64,000 nucleotides of DNA from Agelas oroides (Eukaryota > Porifera > Demospongiae > Agelasida > Agelasidae): NCBI GenBank assembly GCA_949130485.1, contig OX422192.1:4224085-4288084 (forward strand). Reading direction: 5' to 3'. A model generated the notes under the pieces. That model was not told where the DNA came from and searched no databases. It was given only the letters and a program-made list of their open reading frames with translations. Shown piece by piece: positions 11,276-23,766 of this stretch. The position numbers were made by a program, and so were the translations under genes. Position 1 is the stretch's first letter; the number at the start of each line of letters is the position of its first letter.

Positions 11276-12922
11276 CGGAGGGGGCCCAAAACCTATATTG
11301 GGGGGCGGGGCACGCTCCTCCGGAATATTTGAGAGCGTGAGAAGCGATCTGACGCTACTTTCAGCTGAATATGCACTATATATATATAGTACTGTATACG
11401 TAGAAATTTTCGCGGTGGATAAATTTTCGCATGTTACCCGAGTTGGTCTGCACGCAAAATTAATGCGTTACCGTGCGGCGCGCGCACACCTCGATCGATC
11501 ACCATCGCGACAAGCAACTCGACTCTTGATCATCCCGAAACGCTTTGCACATGACGTACGGTGTCATATGAAAATACGGCCCCCAGGTTGCCAAAAAAAT
11601 GTTCAAATTCTAGAGCCCTGGGGTCCCAAAATTTTAACATTTTGGGGCCCCATGGGGCCCCCATTGTGAGATTGGGGCCCCCATACATCATATTATAGTG
11701 GGTGACTCTAATGGCAGTTAACTGTATGTAGAGTGTGTTGACCTATTAAAAACACTGTATGGTTACACCTTGCCAAAAGTGGTCCTAGCCATTGACAGCT
11801 GCAGGCTGGGGCATGCAAGGGCATGTACCTGGGTATAAATTTATGGTTACCACTCACTGATGTAGATATGTATACGGTAGAGTTGTCCATGCACATTACC
11901 ATGGCTAGTGATAGCTAGCCCTAATAGGTGCACCCCAAAACTAAAATCAATAGTGGTGCAATCCTAAACGAGGTATTTATGATAGCCAGGCCACAAAAGA
12001 GATGTACAGACGTGAATCTTTGACACCCAAACGTTTATTGATCAAAGGTTTATTGTTTGTTAGCACCCAACAAGAGCATACCGATACAACTGCAAAATGA
12101 ACACATTGGCAGTCTTGTCAGCACAATACAACATAACAAAGGCAAATACAGAGATATGGGAGGTGGCATTTGTACTGCGCCACCACCCTGGAGGTCACTG
12201 ACACACCAGATTCTGAGATTCCAGGATTCCATGAACCAAGTCTCCTTTCTTTGACAGTTAGCTAAACAGCTCATCACAAAATCATAGTTAGGTAAAGTCT
12301 CTAGCATTTATGTCTTGCTTTGGTGTGACTGCATGATCCTGTCACCCTGTCTCGGCAAGTCTTGGACGATCGTCAACTTTGTTGGAGTGGTAACGGTGAT
12401 GGAGATGGGTATCACCGGCACCAGACACTTGCCTTTCCCTCACATGGATGGTGTCTGGAGGCGAATGGGACCAGTTGGAATACACGGCACCAGATTAGTT
12501 AGCACACAGGTAGGGTAAGGGTTAGGGCTGGGTAGGTGAACAGGATTTCTGGTGCCTTAGGGCTGGGTAGTATATTCCAACTGATCCATTTGGATTTGGC
12601 AACTAAAACTGGTCCGGAGGACCGCTTCTGACAGCCAGTGTATTCTCGCAAGCCAGCCATTTTTTTTGGAAATTATTTCCGGTCCTTCCACCAGTAGCTA
12701 GCTAATAGAGAAAAATACAGCTGCCGGGCCCGTGAGACTAGCCGAAGTGGTCCCCCGAAGTTAGGCCCGAACCAGTTTGGGATTGCCACGAATGGTCCTG
12801 CTTCCTATTCTGACTGCTAGGTATGTTTATGAAGAAAGGACATCGCTACACAGCCATTAGCGAGTATAGCTAACAGCCGAGGGGTCCGTCACGGCGCGGT
12901 TCGGCGTACGAGATTTCGAAAT

Positions 12923-13120
12923 CCAGTGGATTTAGGTGGATTTCTGGATTTCAGTTTGGATTTCTGGATTTCTGGATTTCAAAGTGGATTTCTGGATTTC
13001 AAAGTGGATTTCTGGATTTCAAAGTGGATTTCTGGATTTCAAGTGGATTTCTGGATTTCAAAGTGGATTTCTGGATTTCAAGCGGATTTCTGGATTTCAA
13101 AGCGGATTTCTGGATTTCGC
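12923..13120 (+). repeat. 20-bp satellite array 1 (inside the 907-bp element)
   Basis: About nine units of GGATTTCTGGATTTCAAAGT, with occasional loss of one A. The length changes give the periodic open frames (ISGFQ-type peptides), which are not genes. Confidence 0.9.
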
Positions 13121-13548
13121 TATTTCTGAAGATACAGCTCATGAACAATCATGAACCACATTCCTCTCAGCCTATATGCTAACAGAATACAATGTCACAG
13201 GCAGTTCACCGCTACATAGCGCATAGGCAGCGTGTTCGTTGATTGTCATACATATTCATACGCATACTGCGTGTTCGTTGATTGTCATACATATTCATAC
13301 GCATACTGCGTGTTAGTTTACATACATATTCATACTGTACTGCATGTTCGTCATACATAATACATCCAATTACATCACCTTGGAAGAATGACCTTTGTAC
13401 CCGACCGCGAAGATCGGCCGCGTACAAAGGTCATTCATTGTGGTGACGTTCTATTACGTCATAGAAAATCGATGCACGTGCACGTCCTTGTAGTGTAATT
13501 AATGTAAAGTATACGGATATTTGCGGAGTATTTTAATAGAATCCTGAA

Positions 13549-13745
13549 TTGGATTTCCGGATTTCAGTGGATTTCTGGATTTCAGAGTGGATTTCTGGAT
13601 TTCAGATTGGATTTCTGGATTTCAGATTGGATTTCTGGATTTCAGAGTGGATTTCTGGATTTCAGATTGGATTTCTGGATTTCAGATTGGATTTCTGGAT
13701 TTCTGGATTTCACAGTGGATTTCTGGATTTCAGTTTGGATTTCTG
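13549..13745 (+). repeat. 20-bp satellite array 2 (inside the 907-bp element)
   Basis: About nine units of GGATTTCTGGATTTCAGATT or GAGT, in the same orientation as array 1 although the element ends are inverted. The two arrays are therefore direct, not inverted, copies. Confidence 0.9.
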
Positions 13746-14307
13746 CCGACGGTGTACGAGATTTCTTTCGTGACGGACCCCTCGCTAACAGCAGACTCAA
13801 ATGTTTGTCCGTACAATAGAATGAGAAACCCTTTTTGGGGCCCCCGGGGGATCTTGCGCTAGCCTACTACCGGTAAGCAAGCGAGCGTGGACACTCAAAC
13901 AGCTCAACTTTCATCGCTTATGATCTAAGGTATTACTCAACAAGCGAGCCAGCTCGGCGTGAGCATCCACCTCCATGTACATCGCTCAGCAGTTCCTGGG
14001 TAGGCCGCTGTAGGCGGGTCCCAGGAAATTTTGTGCGGGGGTACCAAAAAGTGGTTGGAGTCGGGTTTTCTGATGTTCCCGGCGGAGGACCGACCATAGT
14101 CAGCAACGCAAGGTGCGTCGTGGACGGAAAGACGAAGTTTCAAGTCAGTGAGAAAGATACAGCTGTTTCCAAATGTTCCCCCCCAATTACAAACAACAAG
14201 TAACTTACTAACTACAAGATAAGTGTGCTGGTTTTACTGCTCAAGCGGCTACGATGTAAATGTTCACCTCTGGACTGCAGAAAGTTGATTCTATGTAGCT
14301 AGATAGA

Positions 14308-17300
14308 ATGTCAGCCAGTGATTCAACAGGGAAAACAGTTTCCCAAGACGGTGATAAAACTGTAGGTGTTGGTGATGCTGAAGCTTCACCCACAAGTTCA
14401 CAGCCTTCGGAAAGAAGTAGCCTCATTGGAAGAGAGACACCACTCTCAGAGAACAGGTCCATTGTTCCAGGTTTAAATGATGATGTTGAGCCCCACCTAT
14501 CTGTCAGTGGTCAGTCAAAACCAGCTGACCCAAGTGCAGACCTTCTCATGATCTTTGGTGTCACTACGAAAGCTGCAGCGGGAGTTATTCTGCAATACCT
14601 GGCAGATGAACGAAGCATTGATAGAAAGAAAGAGTGGAATCCTCGAGTGATGCAAGCTCTTGAGGAAGTTGTAGATGTTCTTGAGCCCATAAAGGGTAAT
14701 ACAAATGCTTCTGAGCAAATAGCAACGTACATGGCCACAGAAGAGAATGTTCTGTATGCATTCTATGCACTTCTGACAATATTCCCAGGTCAGTTGATAT
14801 GGAAGTACAGTCAATCGTTTTGGTAAACAGGAAACCGTACATTATTCCTTATATTAGCTATAGAGCCAAGAGTACTCTTCATATACTCATGATCTCACCA
14901 AAAATGTAAATCAGAGCAATGCAGGTAGCTACGTAGCCCTTTAGAGGAAAATTAGCTAACTATATATTTTATTATAGTTAGGTCATGTGTCTGAACTGGG
15001 CCCCTCAAGCCCATCTGAATTCTTCAGTCAAGATCATATTACAGAGAGTTAGGAGCCAGATATATAGTATTAGCAGTACTGTTACTGTTATTATCTAGCA
15101 GAGGTTGTGTAACTGTACATTTGAAGTGAATTCCTGTATTAATGAAGCTTGACAGAATTTCATGGATGAGTTAACGTGTTCTTTGAAACATGTGTGTCAT
15201 ACCTGAATATGATATATGCCAATGTGCCACTGATTTTGAACAAACTTTGTATATCAGCACTGCAGTCTGCCAACTTTCTTAATGTAAAGTGCATAAAAGT
15301 CAGTATTCTGATGAAAATATTGGAGACTGGTACACTGATTTTGTATGGGGAAGTCCCTGCATGTGTTAAGGAATGTATCAGTTTACATTGTATTTCCTCT
15401 TTGAAACTACTATTGATGTCCTTCCCACAATCAGCCTACATAAACTACAAACTGGGACAGAGGATGTACTTGTTCTTTTACATAGCTCAGCCATATTGCA
15501 AAATCAACACCATAGCTGGCTACATGCAAAACCCACCTATGAGTATGCATGCTTGATCATGTGATTGTTTCTGCTGGTGTGGTGTTACTGCATAGCTGGT
15601 TTCAACCAGTTATAAAACCATGCACTGTTCCCAATATGTATTAGCTGCTATCCTCCTTAATATACCACTCATTAGTGATGTAGTCCTATTGAATTTTATA
15701 ATATACTCGTATAGTCTTCAGAACCCAACTGCTAATCACCTCCATCATCTATCATTCTACTTGAAACAACCGCAACTTAGTGTATTCTTGGAAAGTAACT
15801 GTTTGACACCAGTTGTGTATGCGTCAAAGACTATAACTTTTTTAACAAACTTGTTGTCCCACATTGAGTGCATGGTTTGTTCGCCTTTCTTACAGCCTTC
15901 TTTACAGGAGGAGGAATTGATAGGTTGCTAGCAGACAGTCTGCTGATGGTGCACCAAATGATTGTTGAATGGACACACTCCGGCAAAGTGTTCCCAACGG
16001 CAGTTGTCCAGAGGGGCCTGATGGTCCAACACATTGATGAGCTGTCAATGCTCCAGCAGGCTTGGAAAAGCATCCAAGTAAGTAATATAAGCATGTTGTG
16101 TACGTTGTGAAATACAGGCTTGCCTAAGCAAATTATTTAGATTGTGTTGTAATGTCAGGCATTGAATAGTCCAAGACTCTTGTCATCACCCCTCTAGCGA
16201 CAAAAGTACAACTAGTGAAATGTGTTGTGAAGGCAAATCTGAACAAGCAGTGTACATGTATATAGAAAAGCAATGAACTGATAAGTAATTTGTGAAGTGT
16301 TCCTGAGGGGATCCATGCTATAGAATAATCTTTTGTAACTACATGATGCCCTTCTCTCCCTCACAAATTCAAAGTTGATTGCAACGGTTTGGCCTCTAAC
16401 TTCTTTAGGCAAACAACAACACAACATTCATAAATCCCTACCACTTCCCAGTTCTTTGGCGGTGTTGTATTGTTGCTTACCTATAGAAACCTGAAGGGCA
16501 AAACGTTGCAATCGACTTTCAATTTGTGAGGGAGAAGAGGGCAGCAGCGTGTAGCTACTAAAGAGTACTCCGTAGAATTGATCTGGTTTTTTGACTAGCT
16601 ACATTTGAAAGCATGATTGTAACACACAGACATGCATGCGCCAGCAGCAGGTTTTGTGTGTGATTAAGGTTACGGGATACAAAATGGAGCGTTGTCCTCG
16701 CTCAAAACGCGATAACTCGCAGTGCTCAATCGCACCTGACTGCAGCTACAAAAGATGGAGTACAGATACAGACGCACCCCATGTGTGTACACAGCCAGAA
16801 GGAATAGGGTACTTGTACGAGTGGTCTTTTATGGGCAGTCAAATTTTGAAAACTTTTGAACCAAAATCTGACCATCCAAGCAACCGAAAGTCACAAACGA
16901 TACTCTAGATTGACAGTTTTCAACTTGCTCGAGGCCCAGATGGAATATTTTGTTGCAAACGTTGTTCGGTTTTTGAGAAATACCCCCTTGTCCAGTAAAA
17001 CTGTACACACCTCACGACTTTTCGCCTCTGTAAAATACAACAGACATCAATGTTCAAAACATGGCTCTGTCAGGCCCTGCATTCTCCATCGTACAGTACA
17101 TTCGTAACTAGGTCTCTTCAGATCCATAGATACTGAACGCTATTTTTGGTTCAAAAAAAGATACTTGACAGCACTAATCGCGTCAGTTCAAACTCCATGG
17201 AGAGTCATCCATGTGCATGCGCAGTTGAACATTATGAACAAACTGTATCCCGTAACCTTAAGCCGAACTGCTTCATGCATACACAAGTCCTTTACTTAAT

Positions 17301-20300
17301 CCTTTAACCACTGATAAAAAGTGATGATGCCATTTGGTGTCATCTGACTTGACTGAATGTTATCAGTTGGCACAATCCATTTCAAAGATACCGTATTTAT
17401 TCTAATTACGTATGATCCAATGTAACGTAAGAAATTCATTTCCAGGAATTATCATGAATCTAATTCTATGTAAACCAGAGTCTTAATTTATTTACGCTAA
17501 TCCAATTTGGCATAAGATAATGACTGAAGCCAACTTTCATGGAGGGAGGGAGGGGGGAGGGGGGGAGGAAGGGGGGAGGAGGAGGGGACAGAAATGTGCT
17601 CAATACTTGGTCTCTTTTTCTGACCGTGACATCGTGATATTAGACAAGACATGAAAGTGTGCTGGCAACGCTTGAGTTGCTCATAAATACTGGACATGCT
17701 CATACTGCCTCTACGGTGAGATAAGAGCCCTAGAAACATAGTAGGTAGCTCAACCTAATTTGAACAGCACAGATTCAGCTATGTAACGTCTACAAACTAA
17801 TACTCACATGATAATAATCATAACCAGTCACACAGGAAAATGGACCAGCCAAAACCAGACCAGTCTGAGTGGCACCACCACCACTCTAGATCTGATATAC
17901 TCAACTAAGGTTTCAACTCAAGCTCATGGGGTTGTATCCTAAATGTGTGTGCATATTCTTCTTCACCTACTAAATTATCAAAATCTTTCACAACAAGTGA
18001 ACAACTTGGTTAAGATTGTGCATGTATTTTTGAGACAAAGCAACTGAATCTATGCCGTGTTTTGTAATTTCTGGGAGCTGACACTCTCTTCTAACTCTGT
18101 TGCAGATTGCAAATACCTTTGCTGAGCTCAACCTTACTATTCTCTACAATTGCACATGTGCAGCGAGCATCAAGGACTACTTTGTCCATCCTTCATACGA
18201 TTGTAGCCAAATCCTCATGCCATTTACGCAATCCTCAGATGCTTCCATCAGAATTCATGCCGTGTTCGTTTTGTGCCACCTGTCAATGCTGTTACCCTCG
18301 CAGCAAACTGAGCTACTTCACCTCCATTCTCAAGATATGGATAGCCTGCTGGGAGCTTTCGAATATGCCAGCACTGCTGGTGACCATAAGGCTTGCCTGC
18401 CTAATTCCGCAAGAGTCATGACGGTGTCAGAAATGACAGAAGTGCTGGTGAATCTACAAACGAACAACAAGAATCGCACAGTGATATTGGAGAGGAGTAT
18501 CATTCCAACACTGACAAGTCTCCTTGCAGCTGAAAGAGCTGAAGAACGAATTTCAGGATGCAGGCTACTTTGGAGCCTTCTTCATGATTCTGCCTTCAAG
18601 GAGCAAGTTCACTCTAGCGATCTGCCTATTGCCGAGATGCTTCAGGCACTGAGAGATGACCCTGACAAAGATGTGTGCCAAGTAGCACTGTGCACTTTCT
18701 TCTGCCTAGAAGGCATGGAACGGGAGGGTAAGTGGGTGTGTAAGAGAATGTCAGTCCCATTTGCTAATAATCCACTAAGTATCATCATTGTCTGCTGCAT
18801 AATTGTAGGCCTGGAATACCATACACTCTCTGTACTTTTGATGTCATAACTACGTAGCTTGCACCATCCCGTTTGAAGCATTATCAGTGGCAAGCATTAT
18901 CTATATACCATAAACTTGGAGTATAAGTACCCATCAATTACAAGTACCCTATGACTGAAAGTACCCATCAAAACTGTTGCTACCAATTTCCTGAATAGTA
19001 GTACCCACACAAACATAAGTACCCTATGAATAGTAGTACACACACAAACATAAGTACCCTATGAATATTAGTACACACACAAACATAAGTACCCTATGAA
19101 TACTAGTACTCATCAGCCCATACTAAACTTGACTGCGGCTGTGGGCAGAGTTTCATCAAAGACTAAATGTAGCTCATTGTCCCAGGACCACCAGCAGCCA
19201 TACTGGAGCCCGGTCATCAGTGGTGAGGTACTAGCTCACGGCAGCTGACTACATTCGGGGCGATCTGATGACAATGACATCCTGCGACGTGCTGGGTGTG
19301 GTGTTTCGGGTGGTTGGTCTCACGGCTGTTTTGGCAATGCTGGAGATTGACAGCAGATGTTCATAAGCACATAGTAGTAACCACTAGTGAAACAGTCTAC
19401 TCTAGCGGCAGCTTTGTTGGTATCTGGGGGCGCAACATCGCAACGGCTTACTTTGCACTACTGTATATTTAGCCCTGTGGTATGATACCCTATAATTATA
19501 AGTACCCTATGCAATCTGTACTGCAAAAATGCACAACTTTGAAATTAAAGTACCAGTACTTACGCTCCCGAGTTTACGGTAGGTGGATTGATTAGACTAG
19601 CCCACATTGCTGAGTGGGTTTAATATGTTTATACATAGACACCCATTAGGTTTCTCCTATACTGACTTTCTGTGATCAGTTACCACACAGGTAGTATGTA
19701 TCTGCTAGCAACAAGCAGTAGTCAGCATGCATGATACAGTAAAAAGTATGGGTTTCGTGAAAAGCATGGGTTTTGTGAAAAGCATGGGTTTTGTGAAAAG
19801 CCACTAGGTTGAGTCTGCATTATGATGCTGTATGCTTCTCAGTTAGCTCCTGCATAAATGAAAAGGAAGGTTCTCTGATACCAACTTAACATTGGAAACT
19901 TTTGTGGACACTTTGAATGAATGCTTCAGTCATCATCAGGGTGAAAGTGAAGAAGTGTGACACTTTCACCCTGACGACAACTGGAGCATTCAGTCGAAAC
20001 GTTTTGATTTTAAGAGAACCTTTTGCATTTACGATGCTATATGATTCAGTGCTAAGGCAAACTTAGTTTCAAACTTCTGTGTAAGCTGTCACTTTGCTAT
20101 GTAGAAGTACATATACAGCCTGCTAGCACCTCGATCCAGTCCATTCCTCAATGAGGATCAGACAGGGGTGAACACAGTGGGCACACCCTTGCTTATTACA
20201 TAAGTCAGTTTTCATGTACACCATAATGAAACTGTGCTTAATCAGTAATCACACAGTCTGCTTACTATGGTACTATGAAGTCATGCAACAATGTTTTTTT

Positions 20301-23300
20301 TTATACAGGCACTTCTTCATGCTTAGAGTTTGCTAGAGGATGTTACCAATACAGTTACTACTCCAAGTGTTCAGAATTGTGTGAACAAATCAGCAAAGAT
20401 CCGACTGTAGCTCAGTCGGAAATGAATCAGGCCTTGCTTTTGCTTGGCAAGGCTAACTTTCATCTCTATCGAAAGATGCACTTTGAAATACAGAAAGAGA
20501 AACGCTTGCAGCAATACTACACAGCTTCTTATCAAGCAAAGCACAGGCAGTGTTACGAGAAGGCCAAGATAGTCATTGGCAAATTGGGGGCTGCCATGGA
20601 TGGGAATTTCTTGGAGATGGAAGAAGAGGAAATGAAGATGTTGGACATAGCAATGATTGACTATCTCCAGGAAACCAACAAGCTTGAACGATGCCTCCTG
20701 TGCCAAAAACACACCAAGCTCATGAAAAGTCACTACTTCCCGAGAAGTCTTCTCAAGGACTTCTGCAGTGGCCTGGAAAGTGCAGATGATCAGAAAGTTT
20801 TGATTCCTAGACATGCTTACAAAACATACCAGGGTATCAGTAAGTCTCCAAAGGAAATCGTCTACTTCATGTTTTGCCACGATTGTGAGCAGTTTCTCAG
20901 TAAACACGGTGAGACTCAGTTTCGTCCTGAATTCTTCTGCCGCATATACGACCCCACCAACCCACTTCAGAGGAAAGCTAAGCAGCCCATTGAGTATGGA
21001 AATTGGCTCTATGAGTTTTGCTTGGGAATCGTCTTACGAGGTCTGGCAGTATTTCGTAAGGATTGCTTGTTCAACAGTGAGCAAATCCACCAGCTTTTCC
21101 AAAAGTGCCGTCACTTTCTGCTGAATACAGATTCAAAGGGTTTGGACAGTCCAACAATTGCACTGTTCATCTCTCCTCCAGAGGCAACTCCAGAGATATC
21201 AGGAGGTGCTTTGAATCCTGGCTCTGTACAAGCATTTGTACAGTACTGGCATCTCTGCATTCGACTTGATGGTTTACGCCAACATGGGCCTCCGCAGCTT
21301 CACAGCTTTGTAGTGCACTTTGGCGAAATCAACATCGTTGCTGTTCTCAATGAAAAGGATGTGCAAGATATTCCCGAAGAATGTCTTATTATGAGAGGTG
21401 GTGGAACATATGTCATTCCAGATGAAGATGGCAGGTGGCAGAAGACACCCAAGGGCATCATAAAGGGACTTCAGAAGGTAGCCATGGAAGTTGATGAAGT
21501 GTATTTGGGACTGGGGGTGAAATTTCAAGAGCAGTATGAGAAGAAGAAGGAGAGGTTTCATGATGTTCCTGGTCATGTGAAGGAGACTTTCCTTATCTCT
21601 ACTCAAGGCAAGAGCGAAGAAGCTACCCATGAACGTCAGCAGCCACCAAAAGATGTGAGACCACTTTCACGTCCAGTCTATGTCAACCTTCTACCCGAGC
21701 CATTCATGGTTCGTCCATCTCATGACAAATCTTCTGTACATCTCCCAAACGGACACCATATTCTGCTCCATGCAAATCTCGAACGTTCCGATTGTTCAGG
21801 AGACACCATCTTCCTATGCATTGGAAATGGAGACTCATACACGCTGGAAAAGCCGTATGTCATCCATCATCATTATGAGCCAAACATACAAACTCACATA
21901 GGCTACTTTGTCTCCCCTACTGACCTAAGTGCCCAGGATTTCCTCCCAGACAAGTGGCCAAAACGTTCGCTACAGGAAAATTTAAAATCCCGGTTCATCA
22001 CGAACTCTCGGTCCGAGTGCCCACACATCCTCCAGAAAATCTTAGAAGCAAAGGGGTTTATCAACTACACATCTCTGCTGAAGCACTTCCAGGCACAGAG
22101 GTAGGTTTGTAGTCAGATTTGCACATCGTTAAATGGAAGGATGTGTGAACTATAAGAGTGTTGAGAAACTGTACAGCAAAAAGTGTTGCATACTCTAGGA
22201 ATGTAGGGCAATATCTTTTGTAAATTTTGCTGCGTGAGAGTGAGTTGGCATGTACTGACCGCAAAATCAGTGACTACGCGAGCAACAGTAGTGATGGTGC
22301 TGGCCAGCAAGGTCATAGCCAAGCAAACAGGACATGTGTAGAGGTCAAGTTGGCGATGAAGGTTGTGGCAGCCATAGAGACTGTATGGCAGAGTGCCTCT
22401 GAAATTAGTTTACTCTCTTTCAGGAGCTGAGACCCATCCATAGTGTGACCACTGTCAATGTCATTTTTGCAAGTGCTGACAGTATCACCACAAAGTTGAT
22501 TTATGGGACTGGCTCAAGATAAATGTGGTTAATAGAAAGTAGCTGTATAGCTGTTCCAGGAGAAGCACAGCTGTTATAAATGTTTTCAACCTTGTGTAGG
22601 TAGCAAAGGTGACAGAATAAGCAGCATTTCAAAATGACTGCTGGCATTTGCCAGCATTTTAGTCCAACTACGCAACTTTCTGGGTATGAGGACAATCAGA
22701 GGTGGCAATGTGTGAAGTGAATGGAAGTGTTAAGCGAAGCAAGCCAGCCAACAGAATGCTAGAAGCGCAATTGACATACTGGACAAAACCAAGATCGACC
22801 AATACACAACCAAAGACTGCTTTCATAACACTTAATGCATTTTGTAAAAGTTAAGGGAGAGGCTAAGACAGTGATCATTTGTAAAGATAACTTAAAGATT
22901 GCAAGTACCTAAAAACAAAGTCACAAAAGTTTCTCATGTGATAACAGTACAGTATGGTACATGCTCAGTTGTGGCATAAAAAGCAATTACACACAGGCCT
23001 TACAACAAAACTAACCATAGCAGCACACAACAGTATAGCACTGTGCTTGAAAATAACAGCTGCTGGTTATTACTGTGGTTAACATAATTATATCATTTTG
23101 GAAACACATAGGATGTCTTAGGTAGAAACATTATTACCCTGCCAAACATCTGTTCTTCCCTCTTGCAGTGAGGTCAACTATGATCTGAAATGTCCTGCAC
23201 AGCAACACTGTTGGTACTGTGCAAACCTTTGCGAGGTGTGCATGAAACCAGCGTCGTTTGGTTTTGCAAGTGAAGACAATACTGGAAATGTACTTCACTT

Positions 23301-23766
23301 CTGTAGCAAATCTTGCAAGGCCTTTGAAAGAGAGTCTCCTATAAAAGAACCAGCCTTTGCAACCGAAGTTTGGACGCCTCCCACAGCTCCGGTTCCACGC
23401 TTTCGCACATTTCCTATCTCGAAAACCCATAAGACCCTCCTCTGCATCAACGCTTTGGGAATGTCCGCAAAAGGCAAATACACTCAAATTAACTTGGCCA
23501 TATGCACAGGAGATGGTGAAAATGGCTATCCAGCTGATAAACCTTATGTGACATTTGCTACTTCTGATCTACACCACCAGATGTTCATTGAATTCTTTGT
23601 CAGTGATGATGGACAGCCTGAAATACCACTGCCATACGCTGTCAATGAAACCGCAATAAATGTAGTTGAAATGCTTCGAAAGACCAGACAAGTGGAATAC
23701 TTCATTTCTCTTGCTCTCTCATCAAAAGGAATTCCAAACTTACGACCTCTTCTTCGTACAAACTGA
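14308..23766 (+). CDS. Five-exon gene: helical-repeat protein with HNH-like and FCS-like zinc modules, family not recognised
   Basis: Exons 14308-14788, 15896-16077, 18106-18727, 20309-22100 and 23169-23766 join with every phase matching (1,0,1,2) and GT-AG borders, giving 1,224 aa. The first ~130 residues include a Ser/Thr-rich, low-complexity tail. Residues ~130-430 are helical, with ARM/HEAT-like phrases (IIPTLTSLLAAERAEERISG). Residues ~430-520 are TPR-like (ALLLLGKANFHLYRK). A zinc module follows at ~557-625: CLLCQKH, SHYFP, then FCHDCEQFLSKHGE. This CxxC…SHxxP…CxxCExxLS pattern is one I associate with predicted HNH-like modules of bacterial proteins. The last exon opens with a second cysteine cluster, CWYCANLCEVC…HFCSKSC, resembling FCS/MYND-type fingers. 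The helical repeats suggest a scaffold role; catalysis is unproven. Exon 2 has an alternative acceptor 12 nt downstream (15908), also in frame. Confidence 0.8.
16331..16560. mobile_element. Inverted-repeat element inside intron 2 of the five-exon gene
   Basis: The left arm (about 16334-16400; CTCCCTCACAAATTCAAAGT…GCAACGGTTT) is mirrored by the right arm (about 16492-16560; AAACGTTGCAATCGACTTTC…TGTGAGGGAG). Arms are about 65 bp with a loop of about 90 bp. Non-coding. Confidence 0.6.
16668..17257. mobile_element. 590-bp TTAA-flanked TIR element, copy 1
   Basis: 13-bp perfect terminal inverted repeats GGTTACGGGATAC / GTATCCCGTAACC are flanked by TTAA on both sides (16664-16667 and 17258-17261). 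It lies in intron 2 of the five-exon gene. A second copy of nearly the same length with the same ends is at 54.8 kb. TTAA targets are used by piggyBac and Kolobok elements; no transposase is present. Confidence 0.85.
17520..17590. repeat. Purine-rich simple repeat
   Basis: A run of GGGAGG/GGAGGGGGG units about 70 bp long in intron 2 of the five-exon gene. Confidence 0.7.
18900..19120. repeat. Degenerate ~37-bp tandem repeat in intron 3 of the five-exon gene
   Basis: The phrases AAGTACCCTATGAATAGTAG and TACACACACAAACATAAGTA alternate three to four times from about 18950 to 19110, with more drifted AAGTACCC copies on both sides (to 19560). A separate 18-bp triplicate (AAAGCATGGGTTTTGTGA) lies at 19741-19800. 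Confidence 0.65.

Larger units (their letters stand above)
12878..13784. mobile_element. 907-bp TIR transposon with 8-bp target duplication and internal satellites
   Basis: 16-bp perfect terminal inverted repeats (CGAGGGGTCCGTCACG at 12878-12893, its complement at 13769-13784) are flanked by the perfect 8-bp direct repeat CTAACAGC (12870-12877 and 13785-13792). Just inside each end is an array of 20-bp units based on GGATTTCTGGATTTCA. The middle has three 39-bp repeats (CGTGTTCGTTGATTGTCATA…, 13231-13345) and a short palindrome (13384-13436). There is no transposase. An 8-bp duplication fits hAT- or P-like elements. Confidence 0.9.

Noticed and set aside
18728..18849. C-terminal extension of exon 3
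   Set aside because: Read-through past a strong donor (GGGAG|GTAAGT) into the intron.
20275..20308. ATG at 20275 as the start of a separate 609-aa gene
   Set aside because: A good acceptor (TTTTTTATACAG) at 20308 and exact phase match with exon 3 make this the middle of the five-exon gene; the residues before it are intron.
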